Positions 63,952-64,000 of a DNA stretch of 64,000 bases are shown here, piece after piece (positions within the stretch are counted from its first letter, which is position 1; each line of letters starts with the position of its first letter). The stretch is taken from NCBI RefSeq assembly GCF_000236805.1, contig NZ_AGFX01000011.1, forward strand, positions 496,001 through 560,000. Direction: 5' to 3'. The notes under the pieces are model-generated. The model did not search any database, was not told the origin of the DNA, and was given only the letters and a program-made list of their open reading frames with translations. The translations under genes and the position numbers were made by a program. This DNA comes from Paenibacillus peoriae KCTC 3763 (GTDB taxonomy: Bacteria; Bacillota; Bacilli; Paenibacillales; Paenibacillaceae).

Positions 63952-64000
63952 AATACTCTTAAGATTGAACAAATCATGGCAATAGCTGTGAGCAACGGTG
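63952..64000. other. Right edge of the window
   Basis: Only 49 bases follow the ccdA stop. There is no recognisable gene start or terminator. Confidence 0.5.

Overview
The window looks like a chromosomal segment of an endospore-forming, facultatively anaerobic Firmicute, most likely Paenibacillus of the P. polymyxa group. The evidence is the family content: SpoVM, a SpoVIF-like protein, a gerABC-type germinant receptor, a Bacillus-type Fnr with a C-terminal Cys cluster, PrkC/PrpC, Amj, and Firmicute-type RNA leaders (a T-box and a yybP-ykoY element). GC content is intermediate, with many TTG/GTG starts and strong AGGAGG ribosome sites. No database search was run; the genus is inferred.

1-15500 is a conserved housekeeping run on the + strand: def-fmt-rsmB, rlmN-prpC-prkC-rsgA-rpe, a small membrane protein and spoVM. 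Then come rpmB (minus strand), fakA, a DegV/FakB-type fatty-acid-binding protein, recG and a SpoVIF-like gene. These cover N-formyl-Met handling, rRNA modification, Ser/Thr phospho-signalling, ribosome assembly, fatty-acid phosphorylation and recombination.

15600-25200 is more accessory: a ROK protein, an MFS transporter with an overlapping 39-codon gene, another short membrane protein, a HAD phosphatase, a VOC protein and an SOS-type Y-family polymerase with two LexA-like boxes. An IS3-type transposase remnant follows, then a LysR regulator divergent from a PLP decarboxylase that is followed by a 44-codon gene and a secreted helical protein.

25400-38700 holds envelope and sporulation functions: a class A PBP, a gerABC operon on the minus strand, a DMT transporter, a YitT protein behind a long structured leader, the Amj lipid II flippase, MsrAB, a TVP38 protein and a TerC/YkoY protein behind a Mn2+-type riboswitch.

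38700-48050 is carbohydrate metabolism: an MviM-like oxidoreductase, two small proteins, a GH51 arabinofuranosidase with a cre-like site, and an AraC regulator divergent from a five-gene set (oxidoreductase, isomerase, oxidoreductase, isomerase, ThuA). That set looks like an uncharacterised oxidative or keto-sugar pathway.

48200-57300 contains a YodB-like redox regulator, a YvyF-like zinc protein, a DODA-type dioxygenase and a compact anaerobic regulon: fnr, adhE, pflB and pflA. FNR boxes lie in front of adhE and pflB at the position expected for class II activation.

57400-64000 carries a large secreted protein with a copper amine oxidase N-terminal-type domain, zur, yidD, metG behind a T-box, and ccdA.
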